Numbered from the stretch's first letter, positions 40,480 through 50,046 are shown. The stretch: DNA of 64,000 nt from Chitinimonas koreensis (GCF_014353015.1 NZ_CP060704.1:2195001-2259000); one strand, 5' to 3'. The notes: generated from the letters alone by a model not told the origin. Numbers and translations: made by a program.

Positions 40480-43400
40480 GTGCGCCTCACCCACGTCCGC
40501 CTCGCCGGTTTCAAGAGCTTCGTCGACCCCACCGCCATTCCGGTGCCGGGCCAGCTGGTGGCCGTCTGCGGCCCCAACGGCTGCGGCAAGTCCAACGTGA
40601 TCGACGCGGTGCGCTGGGTGCTGGGCGAATCGAGCGCCAAGCAGCTGCGCGGCGAATCGATGCAGGACGTGATCTTCAACGGCTCGACCACGCGCAAGCC
40701 GGTCGGCCGCGCCTCGGTCGAGCTGGTGTTCGACAACGCCGAGGGCCGCGCCGCCGGCGCCTGGTCGCAGTACGCCGAGATCAGCATCAAGCGGCTGCTC
40801 ACCCGCCAGGGCGAGTCGTCCTATTTCATCAACAACCTGCAATGCCGCCGCCGCGACATCGCCGACCTGTTCCTCGGCACCGGCGTCGGCACGCGCGGCT
40901 ATGCGGTGATCGAGCAGGGCATGATCAGCCGCATCATCGAGGCGCGGCCGGAGGAGTTGCGCGCCTTTCTCGAAGAGGCCGCCGGCGTCTCCAAGTACAA
41001 GGAACGCCGCAAGGAGACCGAGGCGCGCATCGCCGACACCCGCGAGAACCTGGCGCGCGTCGACGACATCCGCCAGGAGCTGGCCGGCCAGCTCGACAAG
41101 CTCGAAGTGCAGGCCGGCGTGGCGGCGCGCTTCCACGAGCTCAAGCAGCAGGTCACCGAGAAGCAGAACCTGCTGGCGCTGCAGCGCAAGCTCGACGCCG
41201 AGCGCGACGAGGCGCAGGCGCGCGCCGCGATCGCCGCCGCCCAGACCGCGCTGGAATCGCAGACCGGCCGGCTGCGCGAGATCGAGGCCGCCATCGAGAC
41301 GCTGCGCGAAACCCACTACGACGCCACCGACCGGGTCGGCGAGGCGCAGACCGCGCTGGCCGACGCCAGCGCCAGCGTGGCCCGGCTCGAACAGAAGCTG
41401 CTGCACCTGCGCGAGACGCGGCAGCGGCTGACCCAGCAGCAACAGCAGGCGCGCCAGCGGCTCGACGAGATCGGCCGCCAGGCCCAGGCGCTCGAAGCCG
41501 AGCGCGAGGAGTGGCAATACCGCCGCGACGAGGGCGCGATCGGTCACGAGGACGCGCAGGCCGCGCTGCTGGCCGAACAGGACGCCGCGCCGCGGCTGGA
41601 GGCCGCCTACAAGCAATGCGAGGCGGCGATGGCCGAGGCGCAGCTTGCGTTCTCGCATGCGCGGCAGACGCGCCAGCTGGCCGAGCAGCAATTGCAGCAT
41701 CTCGAGCGCTCGCTGGGCCAGCTGCAGCAGCGGCGCGAGCGGCTGGAGGGCGAACAGCGCAGCCTGCCGCGTCCCGATGCCGAGGCGCTCGACGACAAGC
41801 GGCTGGAGCTGGAGGAACTGACGCTGGCGCTGGACGAGCAGCAAGGCCGGCTGGCGGCGCTGGACGAGGCATTGCACCAGGCCGAGGAAGCGCGCGGCGG
41901 CCATCGCCGCGAGGTGGAACGGCTGCGCGCCGAGCGGGCCGAGGCGACCGCGCGGCGCGATGCGCTGGCCAAGCTGCAGGCCCAGGCCGCCGCCGACAAG
42001 TCGCTCGACGCCTGGCTGGCGCGCCAGGGCCTGGCCGAGGCGCCGCGGCTGTTCAAGCTGCTCGACATCGCGCCGGGCTGGGAGACCGCGGTCGAGGCGG
42101 TGTTGCGCGAACGGATGAACGCGGTGCTGGGCGGGGCGCGCGAGGACGGCCCGGCGCCGGCCCGGCTGACGCTGCTCGCACCGGATGCCGCGGCGGCCGA
42201 TGCCGCGGCGCGAGGCGAGGGCGCCGCTGCGGCAGCGGCCGTGGCCTTGGTGCCGCTGGGCGAGCATGTCGGCTCTACCCATCCGGCGGTGGCGGCGGCC
42301 TTGCGCGACTGGCTGGCGCAGGTCTGGTGCGTCGACGACGCGGCCGGCCTGCCGGCGGCGCAGCCGCTGCTGCCGCCGGGCGGCCTGGCGGTCAGCCCGG
42401 CCGGCCATGCCGCCAGCCGACACGCGCTGCATTTCCATGCGCCCGACAATGCGCTGGCCGGCGTATTGCAGCGCGAACGCGAACTGGGCGAGCTGAACCG
42501 CCTGCTCGAACAGGCCGGCCCGGCGCTCGAGGCCGAGAGCGCCGCGCTGCACGCGGCCGAGCAGCGGCTCGGCGAGCTGCATGCCGAGCTCAAGCACGCG
42601 CGGCAGAAGCTCGACGCCCTGCGCCAGCAGCGCGGCGAGCGCCAGGTCGAGGTGGCGCGGCTGACCCAGGCGCAGGAGCAGGCGCGCTCGCGCGCCGAGG
42701 CGCTGGCGCGCGAGCTGGCCGAGCTGGCCGACGAGGCGGCCGAGCTGGCGCTCGAGCGCGAGAAAGTGCGGACCGAGATGGAGACTGCGGCAGCCGAATT
42801 GCCGGCGCTGGAACGCGCGGTCGACGGCGCCAAGCTGGCCCGGGTCGAGGCCGAGACCGCGCTCGACATCCAGCGCAGCCGGCTGCGCCAGGCCGAGCGC
42901 CAGGCGCAGGAAGCCGGCTTCGCCCGGCAATCGGCCGAGGCGCGGCTGAACGAGCTGGCGCGGCGCGGCGAGGACCTGGCCGGCCAGCGCGAGGAGGCGC
43001 GGCTGCGGCTGGAGGAAGCCAGCTTCGACCTCGAAGGCATCGACGAGGGCGAATTCGACGTCGGCTTCCAGGACGCGGTGAACCGCCGCGCCGAGATGGA
43101 ACGCGCGCTGGCCGCCATGCGCGACGCGCTCAACGCGGCGACCAATGCGCTGCGCGAGAAGGAAGCCGAGAAGCAGCAGGTCGAGCAGGGCTTCGACCCG
43201 CTGCGCGACAAGGTCGGCGAGTTGCGGCTGAAGGAACAGGAGGCGCGGCTGGCGCTCGAGCGCTTCAGCCAGGAGCTCGACGAGGCCGGCGCCGACGTCG
43301 CCGCGCTGATGCCGCTGATCGGCGCCGGGCTCAAGGTGCAGTCGCTGGTCGGCGAGATCGGCCGGCTCAGCCAGGCGATCAACGCGCTGGGCAACGTCAA

Positions 43401-44001
43401 CCTGGCGGCGCTGGAAGAGCTCAACGCCGCGCGCGAGCGCAAGACCTACCTCGACGGCCAGGCGGCCGACCTGACCGAGGCGATGGAGACGCTGGAAAGC
43501 GCGATCCGCAAGATCGACCGCGAGACGCGGGCGATGCTGCAGGAGACCTTCGACGCGGTGAACGGCAGCCTGCAGGAGCTGTTCCCGGCGCTGTTCGGCG
43601 GCGGCCATGCCGAGCTGATCCTGACCGGCGAGGAGATCCTCGACGCCGGCATCCAGATCATGGCCCAGCCGCCGGGCAAGAAGAACGCCACCATCCACCT
43701 GCTGTCGGGCGGCGAGAAGGCGCTGACCGCGCTGAGCCTGGTGTTCTCGCTGTTCCGCCTCAACCCGGCGCCGTTCTGCCTGCTGGACGAGGTCGACGCG
43801 CCGCTGGACGACGCCAATACCGCGCGCTTCTGCGAGATGGTGAAGCGGATGGCCGAGAAGACCCAGTTCCTCTATATCAGCCACAACAAGATCACCATGG
43901 AGATGGCCGACCAGTTGGTCGGCATCACCATGCAGGAGCAGGGCGTGAGCCGGGTGGTGGCGGTGGATATCGAGCAGGCGCTGCAGATGCGCGAGGCGTG
44001 A
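40480..44001 (+). CDS. smc: Chromosome segregation ATPase SMC
   Basis: Structural-maintenance-of-chromosomes ATPase that organises and segregates DNA as a dimer with ScpA/ScpB. From the GTG at 40480 it has 1173 residues, a normal length. Walker A GPNGCGKS is at residues 31-38. Long Glu/Arg/Gln/Ala-rich coiled coils surround a hinge at about residues 500-660. The C-terminal head has LLSGGEKALTALSLVF (ABC signature) and CLLDEVDAPLDD (Walker B). The GTG start fits the family N-terminus (VRLTHVRLAGFKSFVDPT); no Shine-Dalgarno is evident. smc is usually followed directly by zipA and ligA in related bacteria, but here about 8 kb intervene. Confidence 0.96.
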   Translation: MRLTHVRLAGFKSFVDPTAIPVPGQLVAVCGPNGCGKSNVIDAVRWVLGESSAKQLRGESMQDVIFNGSTTRKPVGRASVELVFDNAEGRAAGAWSQYAEISIKRLLTRQGESSYFINNLQCRRRDIADLFLGTGVGTRGYAVIEQGMISRIIEARPEELRAFLEEAAGVSKYKERRKETEARIADTRENLARVDDIRQELAGQLDKLEVQAGVAARFHELKQQVTEKQNLLALQRKLDAERDEAQARAAIAAAQTALESQTGRLREIEAAIETLRETHYDATDRVGEAQTALADASASVARLEQKLLHLRETRQRLTQQQQQARQRLDEIGRQAQALEAEREEWQYRRDEGAIGHEDAQAALLAEQDAAPRLEAAYKQCEAAMAEAQLAFSHARQTRQLAEQQLQHLERSLGQLQQRRERLEGEQRSLPRPDAEALDDKRLELEELTLALDEQQGRLAALDEALHQAEEARGGHRREVERLRAERAEATARRDALAKLQAQAAADKSLDAWLARQGLAEAPRLFKLLDIAPGWETAVEAVLRERMNAVLGGAREDGPAPARLTLLAPDAAAADAAARGEGAAAAAAVALVPLGEHVGSTHPAVAAALRDWLAQVWCVDDAAGLPAAQPLLPPGGLAVSPAGHAASRHALHFHAPDNALAGVLQRERELGELNRLLEQAGPALEAESAALHAAEQRLGELHAELKHARQKLDALRQQRGERQVEVARLTQAQEQARSRAEALARELAELADEAAELALEREKVRTEMETAAAELPALERAVDGAKLARVEAETALDIQRSRLRQAERQAQEAGFARQSAEARLNELARRGEDLAGQREEARLRLEEASFDLEGIDEGEFDVGFQDAVNRRAEMERALAAMRDALNAATNALREKEAEKQQVEQGFDPLRDKVGELRLKEQEARLALERFSQELDEAGADVAALMPLIGAGLKVQSLVGEIGRLSQAINALGNVNLAALEELNAARERKTYLDGQAADLTEAMETLESAIRKIDRETRAMLQETFDAVNGSLQELFPALFGGGHAELILTGEEILDAGIQIMAQPPGKKNATIHLLSGGEKALTALSLVFSLFRLNPAPFCLLDEVDAPLDDANTARFCEMVKRMAEKTQFLYISHNKITMEMADQLVGITMQEQGVSRVVAVDIEQALQMREA

Positions 44002-44573
44002 GGCGCGAGGCTACGAAGATGGGATGGCTTGCGGTTGCTGATCAGCGCCGGCGGCTGCCGACGCGACAGGGGCGGCGCCGATGCCTTGGTGCTGGTCGGG
44101 GCGATCAAGTGAGATTGCGGGCGCGCTCGATGAAATTCCGGCTAGCAGGCGGGTGGGACAGTCCCCATTTCCTGCGGATTATCGTCTTCCGTCCCATTTT
44201 TTCGGCGCCGTAAATCCGCCATGGCCCACTTCCCGGGCATTTCACCCTCGCTGCCCGCCGGTCGCCAGCTGGCGGACGGATCGATGCCCATACCGTCTCC
44301 GCCTGCATCAGATCCAGCAGCCGCGCCAGGTTGTCGGCAGCGAAGGTAAACAAGGCCTGTCTCCGTAGATCGCGCTCGTCGTTGGCGACTGGAGCGGGGG
44401 GCCGGCCTGCAGGGTCTTGTCGCGGCTTTCGCCTTCTGCTGGGCTTGCGGGCGCATCCGGTCCGCCGGTGGGCGATTCCTGCCGTAACGGCGCCCGTGGT
44501 CTAGTCTCAAGCGGACTGCCCCATCGGCGGTCACGCTTCCGGCAAACCACAACAGACAACAAGGATATTTCCA
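44002..44573. other. Gene-free gap with a possible transposase remnant
   Basis: No intact gene is supported. On the minus strand at about 44,280-44,365 a short stretch reads LFTFAADNLARLLDLMQ, which resembles the C-terminal helix of IS5/IS4-type transposases. Immediately beyond it (about 44,150-44,200) is a GGGACAGTCCCCATTT motif of the kind often seen at mobile-element scars. This marks the left edge of the segment that separates smc from zipA. Confidence 0.3.
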
Positions 44574-45314
44574 ATGCGCCAACCGACGCTCGCCGCCGCC
44601 CTTGCATTGTCCCTCGCGCTGGCCTGCCAGGCCGACTCCCTGTCGCTGGTCACCGGCAACGACTACGCGCCCTTCGCCGACAGCAAGCTGCCCAACGGCG
44701 GCCTGGCGGCCGAGGTGGCCGTGAAGGCGTTCGCCGAGTCCAAGACCGAAGTGAAACTCGACTGGTCGCCCTGGGCCAGGGGCTATGAAGAAGCCAAGTC
44801 TGGGCGCTATGCGGCGACCTTCCCCTACGTGAAGTCGGCCGAGCGCGAGAAGGATTTCATCTACTCGGCACCGATCTACGAAATCCAGCAGCGCGCGTTC
44901 GCCAAGCCGGGCAGCAAGTTCGACTTCGGCCATGTCGCCAGCCTGGCCGGCAGCACGGTCTGCGTCCCGCTGGGCTGGGCGCCGTCCGCGTCGCTGCTGC
45001 CGCTGATCAAGAGCGGGCAGATCAAGAAGAGCGAGCCCAAGGACATCTCGACCTGCGCCCAGATGGTGGCGGCCGGCCGCGCCGACTATTTCGTCACCGA
45101 CCAGTTCCAGGGCCGGACGGCCATCAAGGGCGCCAATCTGCCGGCGGATGCGCTGACCGCTTCGTCGGTGGTGCTGGAGTCGGAGACCCTGCACCTGATC
45201 GCGGGCCGGGCGACGCCGCAGGGCAGGAGCGTGATCGCCGCGTTCGACAAGGGCCTCGAGACCTTGCGGAAGAACGGCGGATACGACCGGATCGTGGCGG
45301 CCCATACCCGCTGA
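44574..45314 (+). CDS. Periplasmic solute-binding protein, family 3
   Basis: A 246-residue exported protein with a signal peptide ending near CQA. The mature chain has the SBP family 3 fold pattern: LSLVTGNDYAPFAD, WSPWARGYEEAKSGRYAATFPY, the FIYSAPIYE hinge, and GGYDRIVAAH at the end. Such proteins usually bind amino acids or related small polar ligands for an ABC importer, or act as sensors. No permease or ATPase lies nearby. The start at 44574 follows AAGGATATTTCC. An 11-bp GC hairpin (45,321-45,349) follows the stop. Confidence 0.85.
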   Translation: MRQPTLAAALALSLALACQADSLSLVTGNDYAPFADSKLPNGGLAAEVAVKAFAESKTEVKLDWSPWARGYEEAKSGRYAATFPYVKSAEREKDFIYSAPIYEIQQRAFAKPGSKFDFGHVASLAGSTVCVPLGWAPSASLLPLIKSGQIKKSEPKDISTCAQMVAAGRADYFVTDQFQGRTAIKGANLPADALTASSVVLESETLHLIAGRATPQGRSVIAAFDKGLETLRKNGGYDRIVAAHTR

Positions 45315-45320
45315 AAGCGC

Positions 45321-45349
45321 GCGGCCGCCGGCCGATGTCCGGCGGCCGC
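45321..45349. terminator. GC hairpin after the family-3 binding protein gene
   Basis: GCGGCCGCCGG pairs perfectly with CCGGCGGCCGC around a seven-base loop, six bases after the stop codon. There is no T-run. Confidence 0.5.
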
Positions 45350-45440
45350 GACCCGTCTGCCGTTCGTACCCTGATGCGGCGCCGTCCCCATATGGGCTAT
45401 GTTGGATTCACGAATCCATCGGTAGGCATGAGGTGACGCG

Positions 45441-46373
45441 ATGAATCGACGCCAGTTTGGCCAGGCTGCGCTGTGCCTGGCCTTGCCGTCCCTGCCTCTG
45501 GCCGCGCCGGCCCGGCCGCTGGTCGGCATGGTGCTCAAATCCATGCGCAACGAGTTCTTCGTGCAGATGGCCGACGGCGCCCGTGCGCACCAGCGCCGGC
45601 GGCAGGCCGACTACGAACTTGCGGTGGCCGGCGTGCAGGAAGAGACCGATGTCAAGGGCCAGGAAACGATCGTCCAGCAACTGCTGGCCCGCCGCGCCGG
45701 CGCCCTGGTGGTGGTGCCGGCCGATTCGGTCGCCATGCTGCCGATCCTGATCCGAGCGGTGGCGGCGGGCACCCTGGTCATCAACATGGACAACAAGCTG
45801 GACGACCGGGCGCTGGCTGCGGCGCAGCTGAACATCCCCTTCGTCGGTCCGAGCAATTTCGCCGGCGCCCGCAGCGTCGGCGCCCAGGTCGCCCAGGGCC
45901 TGCCGCCGGGCAGCCGGATCGGGCTGGTCGAAGGACCGCCCGGCTCGATCAATGCCAAAGCGCGCAGCGACGGCTTCCGCGAGGCGATACGGGCCGCCGG
46001 CATGGAGATCGCCGGTATCCGCTCCGGCTTCTGGGAGGTGGCCGGCGGCGAGAAAGCCGCCCGCGAACTGCTGGAAGCCGAACCGAAGCTGCGGGCCTTG
46101 CTCTGCGGCAACGACAACATGGCGATCGGCGCGGTGAAGGCGGTCGAAGCGATGGGTCTGCACGGCAAGGTCGCCATCGCCGGCTACGACAACATCCCGG
46201 CGATCCGGCCCTATATCGCCGACGGCCGCGTGGTGGCGACGGCCGACCAATATCCGGCCAAGCAGGCGGAATACGCGCTGGAGCTGGCGATCAAGTCATT
46301 GGCCAGCGGCGCCCGCCAGGAAGACCTGCCCGGCATCGTCCCCACGCCGGTCCAGCTGGTCACGCGCAAATGA
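45441..46373 (+). CDS. Periplasmic sugar-binding protein, RbsB-like
   Basis: A 310-residue protein of the ribose/galactose-binding type I fold. The N-terminus NRRQFGQAAL has a twin-Arg pair followed by a hydrophobic stretch ending in LAAPA, so export by Sec or Tat is possible. Family features: LVGMVLKSMRNEFFVQMADGA, a D-rich INMDNKLDD, LLCGNDNMAIGAVKAVEAMG, and VAIAGYDNIPAIRPYI. It overlaps the next gene by four bases (ATGA), so the two are translationally coupled. No transporter genes are adjacent, which points to a sensory role. Confidence 0.88.
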   Translation: MNRRQFGQAALCLALPSLPLAAPARPLVGMVLKSMRNEFFVQMADGARAHQRRRQADYELAVAGVQEETDVKGQETIVQQLLARRAGALVVVPADSVAMLPILIRAVAAGTLVINMDNKLDDRALAAAQLNIPFVGPSNFAGARSVGAQVAQGLPPGSRIGLVEGPPGSINAKARSDGFREAIRAAGMEIAGIRSGFWEVAGGEKAARELLEAEPKLRALLCGNDNMAIGAVKAVEAMGLHGKVAIAGYDNIPAIRPYIADGRVVATADQYPAKQAEYALELAIKSLASGARQEDLPGIVPTPVQLVTRK

Positions 46374-47155
46374 GCGGGACGCGCCACCTGCGCCGCGGCC
46401 TGCTCGCGCTGGCGGCGGCCGCGACCTTGGGCCGGGCTGCGGCGGCCGAACGGCTGGACGTCTACGGCGAGCCCTACCCGCCGTTTCTGCTCGATCGGCA
46501 AGGCACGCTTGCCGGCCCCTATGCCGAGGCGTTCGCCGCCCTGCTGCGGCAGCAGGGCATCGAGGCCCGTTTCGTCTCGATGCCCGTCAAGCGATTGATG
46601 CTGCAGCTCGAAAGCCAGCCCAACAGCTGCGGGCTTGCGCTGAACTTCGCGCCCGGCGCGGCCGAGACGCTGAACTACCTGGGCCGGGTGGCGCCGATCA
46701 CCGTATCGGTCTACGCCAATGCCGGCCAGTCGGTCAGGCTCAGCAACATCGAGGATCTCCGCCGCTACCGGGTCGGCGCGATCGATATCGCCGAGCTGCG
46801 CGACCTGCTCGACACGGCCGGCATCGCCTACGAGCCGTTGGCGCAGTCGAGCCGGGGGTTTTCGATGCTCGGCGCGCATCGCTTCGACCTCTTGCTGAGC
46901 GATCTGCTGCCCGAGCTCGACGCCGGCGGTGCCGGCATCGTGCGGGTGTTCACGCTGGCCCGATTCGAACGCTGGGTCGCCTGCAACAGCGGCATCGCGC
47001 CGGCTACCGCCGGCAAGCTGCGCAAGGCGCTGGCGGAAGGCCTGTTCGCCCAGTCCGTCCAGCCCATCTGGGCGCGCTACCGCCTGCAGGCCTACTACGA
47101 CGATGTGCGTGACGGCTGGGTAGCGATCCCCAAGGCCCGCTCCGGCAGGAAATGA
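46370..47155 (+). CDS. Periplasmic binding protein, family 3-like, coupled to the RbsB-like gene
   Basis: A 261-residue exported protein. The signal peptide ends in RAAAA. The mature part begins LDVYGEPYPPFLLDRQG and continues with GPYAEAFAALLRQQG, YLGRVAPITVSVYA and a GAIDIAELRDLLDTAGI second lobe, consistent with SBP family 3 used as a sensor input. The start codon is inside the stop of the gene upstream, so the two products are probably made in fixed ratio. It is the third binding-protein gene in a row with no importer nearby. Confidence 0.8.
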   Translation: MSGTRHLRRGLLALAAAATLGRAAAAERLDVYGEPYPPFLLDRQGTLAGPYAEAFAALLRQQGIEARFVSMPVKRLMLQLESQPNSCGLALNFAPGAAETLNYLGRVAPITVSVYANAGQSVRLSNIEDLRRYRVGAIDIAELRDLLDTAGIAYEPLAQSSRGFSMLGAHRFDLLLSDLLPELDAGGAGIVRVFTLARFERWVACNSGIAPATAGKLRKALAEGLFAQSVQPIWARYRLQAYYDDVRDGWVAIPKARSGRK

Positions 47156-47277
47156 GGCGGGCGCCGGCGGCGCCTGCCGGCCGTCCCGGTCCCCGGGACG
47201 GGGACTCGCGGCAAGCTCCGCCGGTCATGCTCGCTCGGTCTTCATCCCCTCGGCTCCACCCGGTCGATGACCCGCCC

Positions 47278-47520
47278 CTAATTGGCCGCGAGGCTCGGCT
47301 GCCGCGCCTTGCCCAGCCGGCCGGTGGTCGCTCCGGACACCACGTCGACATCGCTCAGGTCGGCGTTCGCACCGGCCAGGCTGCGCTGGGCATCGGTCGC
47401 GTCGAAGACCTTGTCCGACAGGCCGTCCATCGTGTGGCCCGGCATCGCCGTCTCGTCGGCGAAGACCTTCAGCGTGCCGACGAAGGCGCGGCCCTTCTTG
47501 CCGTCGCGGCGGATCGAGGT
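47278..47520 (-). pseudogene. Minus-strand coding remnant, family uncertain
   Basis: The minus-strand frame ending at the TAG 47278-47280 shows strong G/C third positions back to about 47520, encoding KKGRAFVGTLKVFADETAMP, HTMDGLSDKVF and VDVVSGATTG. No start codon or full domain can be found, because upstream of 47520 the sequence matches a CheA piece on the other strand. The VSGAT motif recalls periplasmic DUF2271-like proteins, but this is weak. I read it as the 3' part of a gene cut by a rearrangement. Confidence 0.3.
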
Positions 47521-47700
47521 CGGCGACGGCAGCGGCGGCGTCGAGGTCGGGCGGGTGCGCCGGCGCGCGCGAATGCGGGCTGCTGGGCGAGGCCGGGCGG
47601 CTGGACGACGCGGAAGCGGTGCAACCGATCTTCCTCCCGGGATTTTCGAGCGCCGACGCGCTGTCCGACATCTCGGGCCGCGGCGTAGGCTTGCCGACAC
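47513..47700 (+). pseudogene. CheA histidine kinase fragment
   Basis: About 60 codons resemble the ATP-binding domain of CheA: IEVGDGSGG (G1-like box), then RARECGLLGE, then PIFLPGFSSADALSDISGRGVG (F and G2 boxes). One frame change is needed between the first two parts, near 47,550-47,565. Everything before and after in CheA (P1, P3, P5) is absent. It stops right after the G2 box and leads into the receiver-domain gene. It cannot be functional as written. Confidence 0.6.
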
Positions 47701-47773
47701 CCTGCCGTGGCGCGGCGAGGTGCTGCCGGGCGCCGGCCCGGCCCATACCACCCCTACTCGAAGGAGGAATGCC

Positions 47774-48144
47774 ATGAGCGCCCACAAGCGCGCCCTGATC
47801 GTCGACGACAGCTCGATTTCGCGGCCGATGCTGAAGGACCTGCCGCGGGCCCCGCGCCCGGACCGGGAGGCCTGGCAGGCTGGCAGCGGCGCCGAGGCGC
47901 TGCTGCGCGTGCGCGAGGTGCCGCCGGACCTGATCACGCTCGACCTGAACATGCCCGGGATGGACCGCCTCGAAGCCGCCCGCCTGCTGCACGACGCCTG
48001 CCCGACGCCAAGATCGCCATCGTCGCCGCCCACATCCGGGACCGCGTGCGGCGCAAGGTGCAGCCGCTCGGCATCCTGTCCGGGGCGATGGCGGAAAAGC
48101 CGATCAACCAAGCCGGGGTCCGCAAGATCCTGTTCGGGCTGTGA
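47774..48144 (+). pseudogene. CheY-like single receiver domain, frameshifted
   Basis: AAGGAGGAATGCC before the ATG at 47774 is a very strong ribosome-binding site. The first frame encodes RALIVDDSSISRPMLKDL and TLDLNMPGMD, giving acidic-pocket Asp11/12 and phospho-acceptor Asp57. After GCCTG at about 48000 the frame is lost. The continuation (DAKIAIVAAHIRDRVRRKV, then MAEKPINQAGVRKIL with the conserved Lys) is one frame away and ends at 48144. One extra C at 48001-48003 restores a 123-residue receiver domain. Confidence 0.75.
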
Positions 48145-48146
48145 TC

Positions 48147-48768
48147 ATGGATACCCGTTTCAGCGATCTGCACAGGGAGCCCCTGGCCGAGGTGTTCGAC
48201 ATCGCCATGGGCTGCGCCGCGCCGGCCATGGGCCGCATCGTCAACGCGGAGGTGAAGCTCGGCGTGCCGCAGGTCAGGCTGGTGCCGCGGCAGGCCGTCG
48301 CGGCCCTGCTGGGCGGGACGGAGCAGAAGGTCTACAGCATCACCCAGGTGCTCGAAGGCGATTTCGACGCCTTCGCGATGCTGGTCTTCCCCGAGGCCAA
48401 CGGCCTGGAACTGGTGCGGCTGACGGTGGGCGAGATCGCCGACGGCGAGTCGATCACCGAGCTCGAGCGCGAGGCGCTGACCGAGATCGGCAACCTCATC
48501 CTCAATGCCTGCACCGGCACCGTGACCAAGCTGCTGAAGGGCGAATTCCACGTCTCGCTGCCAGTGTTCAGGGCCAGCACCTACGGCGACCTGCTGGCCC
48601 GCAGGACGGCGGCCGGCTGGCCGACGACGTGGTGGTGCTGCTGCACATCGATTTCTGCGTCGAGCAGCATTCGATCAACGGCCATCTGGCCTTCGTCCAG
48701 GACATCGTGTCGTTCCCGGCCTGGTCGAGCGGATCGACCGCTTCATCGCCGAAGCCCGGCAGGGCTGA
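48147..48768 (+). pseudogene. CheC-like phosphatase, two frameshifts
   Basis: Three bases after the receiver gene. The frame from the ATG at 48147 has a CheC-type pair of phosphatase motifs: LAEVFDIAMG (E-x2-D rather than the usual E-x2-N) and LTEIGNLILNACTG (E-x2-N). The frame is lost near 48,600; the continuation LADDVVVLLHIDFCVEQHSI is in another frame. A second change at 48,720 leads to LVERIDRFIAEARQG and a stop at 48768. Adding two bases gives 207 residues. CheC-type proteins dephosphorylate CheY, matching the neighbour. Confidence 0.7.
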
Positions 48769-48772
48769 CGGC

Positions 48773-49965
48773 ATGAGCAGCGCCGATCGCATCGCCGCGG
48801 CGCCCGACACTTCGGTCGCCACGCTGTTGTCGAGCCTGTCGCTGGGCATCGTGGTGCTGGACCAGGCGGCCAACGTGCTGCACTGGAACGATTGGGTCGC
48901 CAAGCGCGCCGGCATCGCCGCCGCCGAGGCCTGCGGCCGGCCGCTGTACGCGCTATGGCCCTCGCTCGAGGGGGCCGGGTGCAGGCCGGCATCGAGCAGG
49001 CGCTGCAGCTGGGCCAGCCCACGCTGCTGTCCGGCTCGCTCAACCGCGACCTGCTGCCGCTGTACGCCGATCCCTCGCGGCGGCCGCAGGGCCTGCTGCG
49101 GCTGACCATCAGCATCACCGCCTTCACCTCCGAGCCGCACGGCCGGCAGTGCCTGATCCAGATCACCGACGTCTCGGCCGCGGTCGAGCGCGAGGCCGCG
49201 CTGCGGCGCAAGGCCCAGCTGCTGCGCGACAGCCTGGCGCAGCAGGCCAGCATGCTGCGCCAGCTCGAGACCCACAACGACCAGCTCGACCTGCTGGTGC
49301 GCGAGCGCACCGCCCAGCTCAACGAGCTGGCCAAGTACCTGCAGGACGTGTCCGAGCAGGAGAAGGCGATGCTGGCGCGCGAGCTGCACGACGAGCTCGG
49401 CGGGCTGATGACCGCCATGCGGATCGACCTCCACAGCTCGATCAAGCTGATCAAGGACAGCAACCCGACCGTGCACCACAAGCTGTCGCGCGCGCTCGAG
49501 TACCTGGACTCCAGCATCAACATCAAGCGCAGCATCATCGAAGGCATGCGGCCCACCACGCTGACCCACCTGGGCCTGGCGACCGCGCTGCGCTTCCTGG
49601 CCGACGAGATGTCGCAGGTCAACGGCTGGCGGCTGGAGCTCGACCTGGACGAGGATATCTGCGCGCTGCCCGAGGATGCCTCGCTGGCGCTGTACCGGGT
49701 GGCGCAGGAGTCGCTGACCAATATCGCCAAGTACGCCGGCGCCGGCCACGTCTCGATCGGGCTGTTCCGCAGCGGCCGCATGATCCGTCTGGCGATCCGC
49801 GACGACGGCAAGGGTTTCAACCTGCAGGAGATCGACAGGCCGCGCAGCCACGGCCTGGCCGGCATGCGCAGCCGCATCGAGGCGCGCGGCGGCCGCTTCG
49901 AGATTTCGACCACCGAAGGGCAGGGCGTCGCCATCCAGGTGTCCCTGCCGGTCGAGACGGCCTGA
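48773..49965 (+). pseudogene. Soluble PAS-type sensor histidine kinase (HisKA_3), frameshifted
   Basis: The N-terminus from the ATG at 48773 is PAS-like (LLSSLSLGIVVLDQAANVLHWNDWVA). After a G-run at 48970-48974 one base is missing; the rest is intact one frame away. It comprises a coiled coil (about residues 130-195), a HisKA_3 box LARELHDELGGLM with phospho-acceptor His206, and a HATPase domain (YRVAQESLTNIAKYA, DDGKGFN, HGLAGMRSRIEARGG). Restoring one G gives 397 residues. No membrane segment is seen, so it senses a cytoplasmic signal or a partner. No NarL-type regulator lies beside it. Confidence 0.8.
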
Positions 49966-50046
49966 CGACGTGCCGCCCTGGACCGGCGCTGCGCCGCCGA
50001 ATCGCTCCGGCCCGGCGCCGTTGCACCGGCTTGCCATATGGAAAGT

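Noticed and set aside
39723..44213. Very long open frame overlapping smc in another phase (about 1,500 codons), and a minus-strand frame of about 1,160 codons across the same gene.
   Set aside because: Both are low-complexity Arg/Ala/Gly translations with no domains. They arise because GC-rich third positions suppress stop codons in other frames; smc has the full family pattern.
44417..44788. Short open frame overlapping the start of the first binding-protein gene.
   Set aside because: It runs through the family-3 binding protein in another phase and has no start signal or motif.
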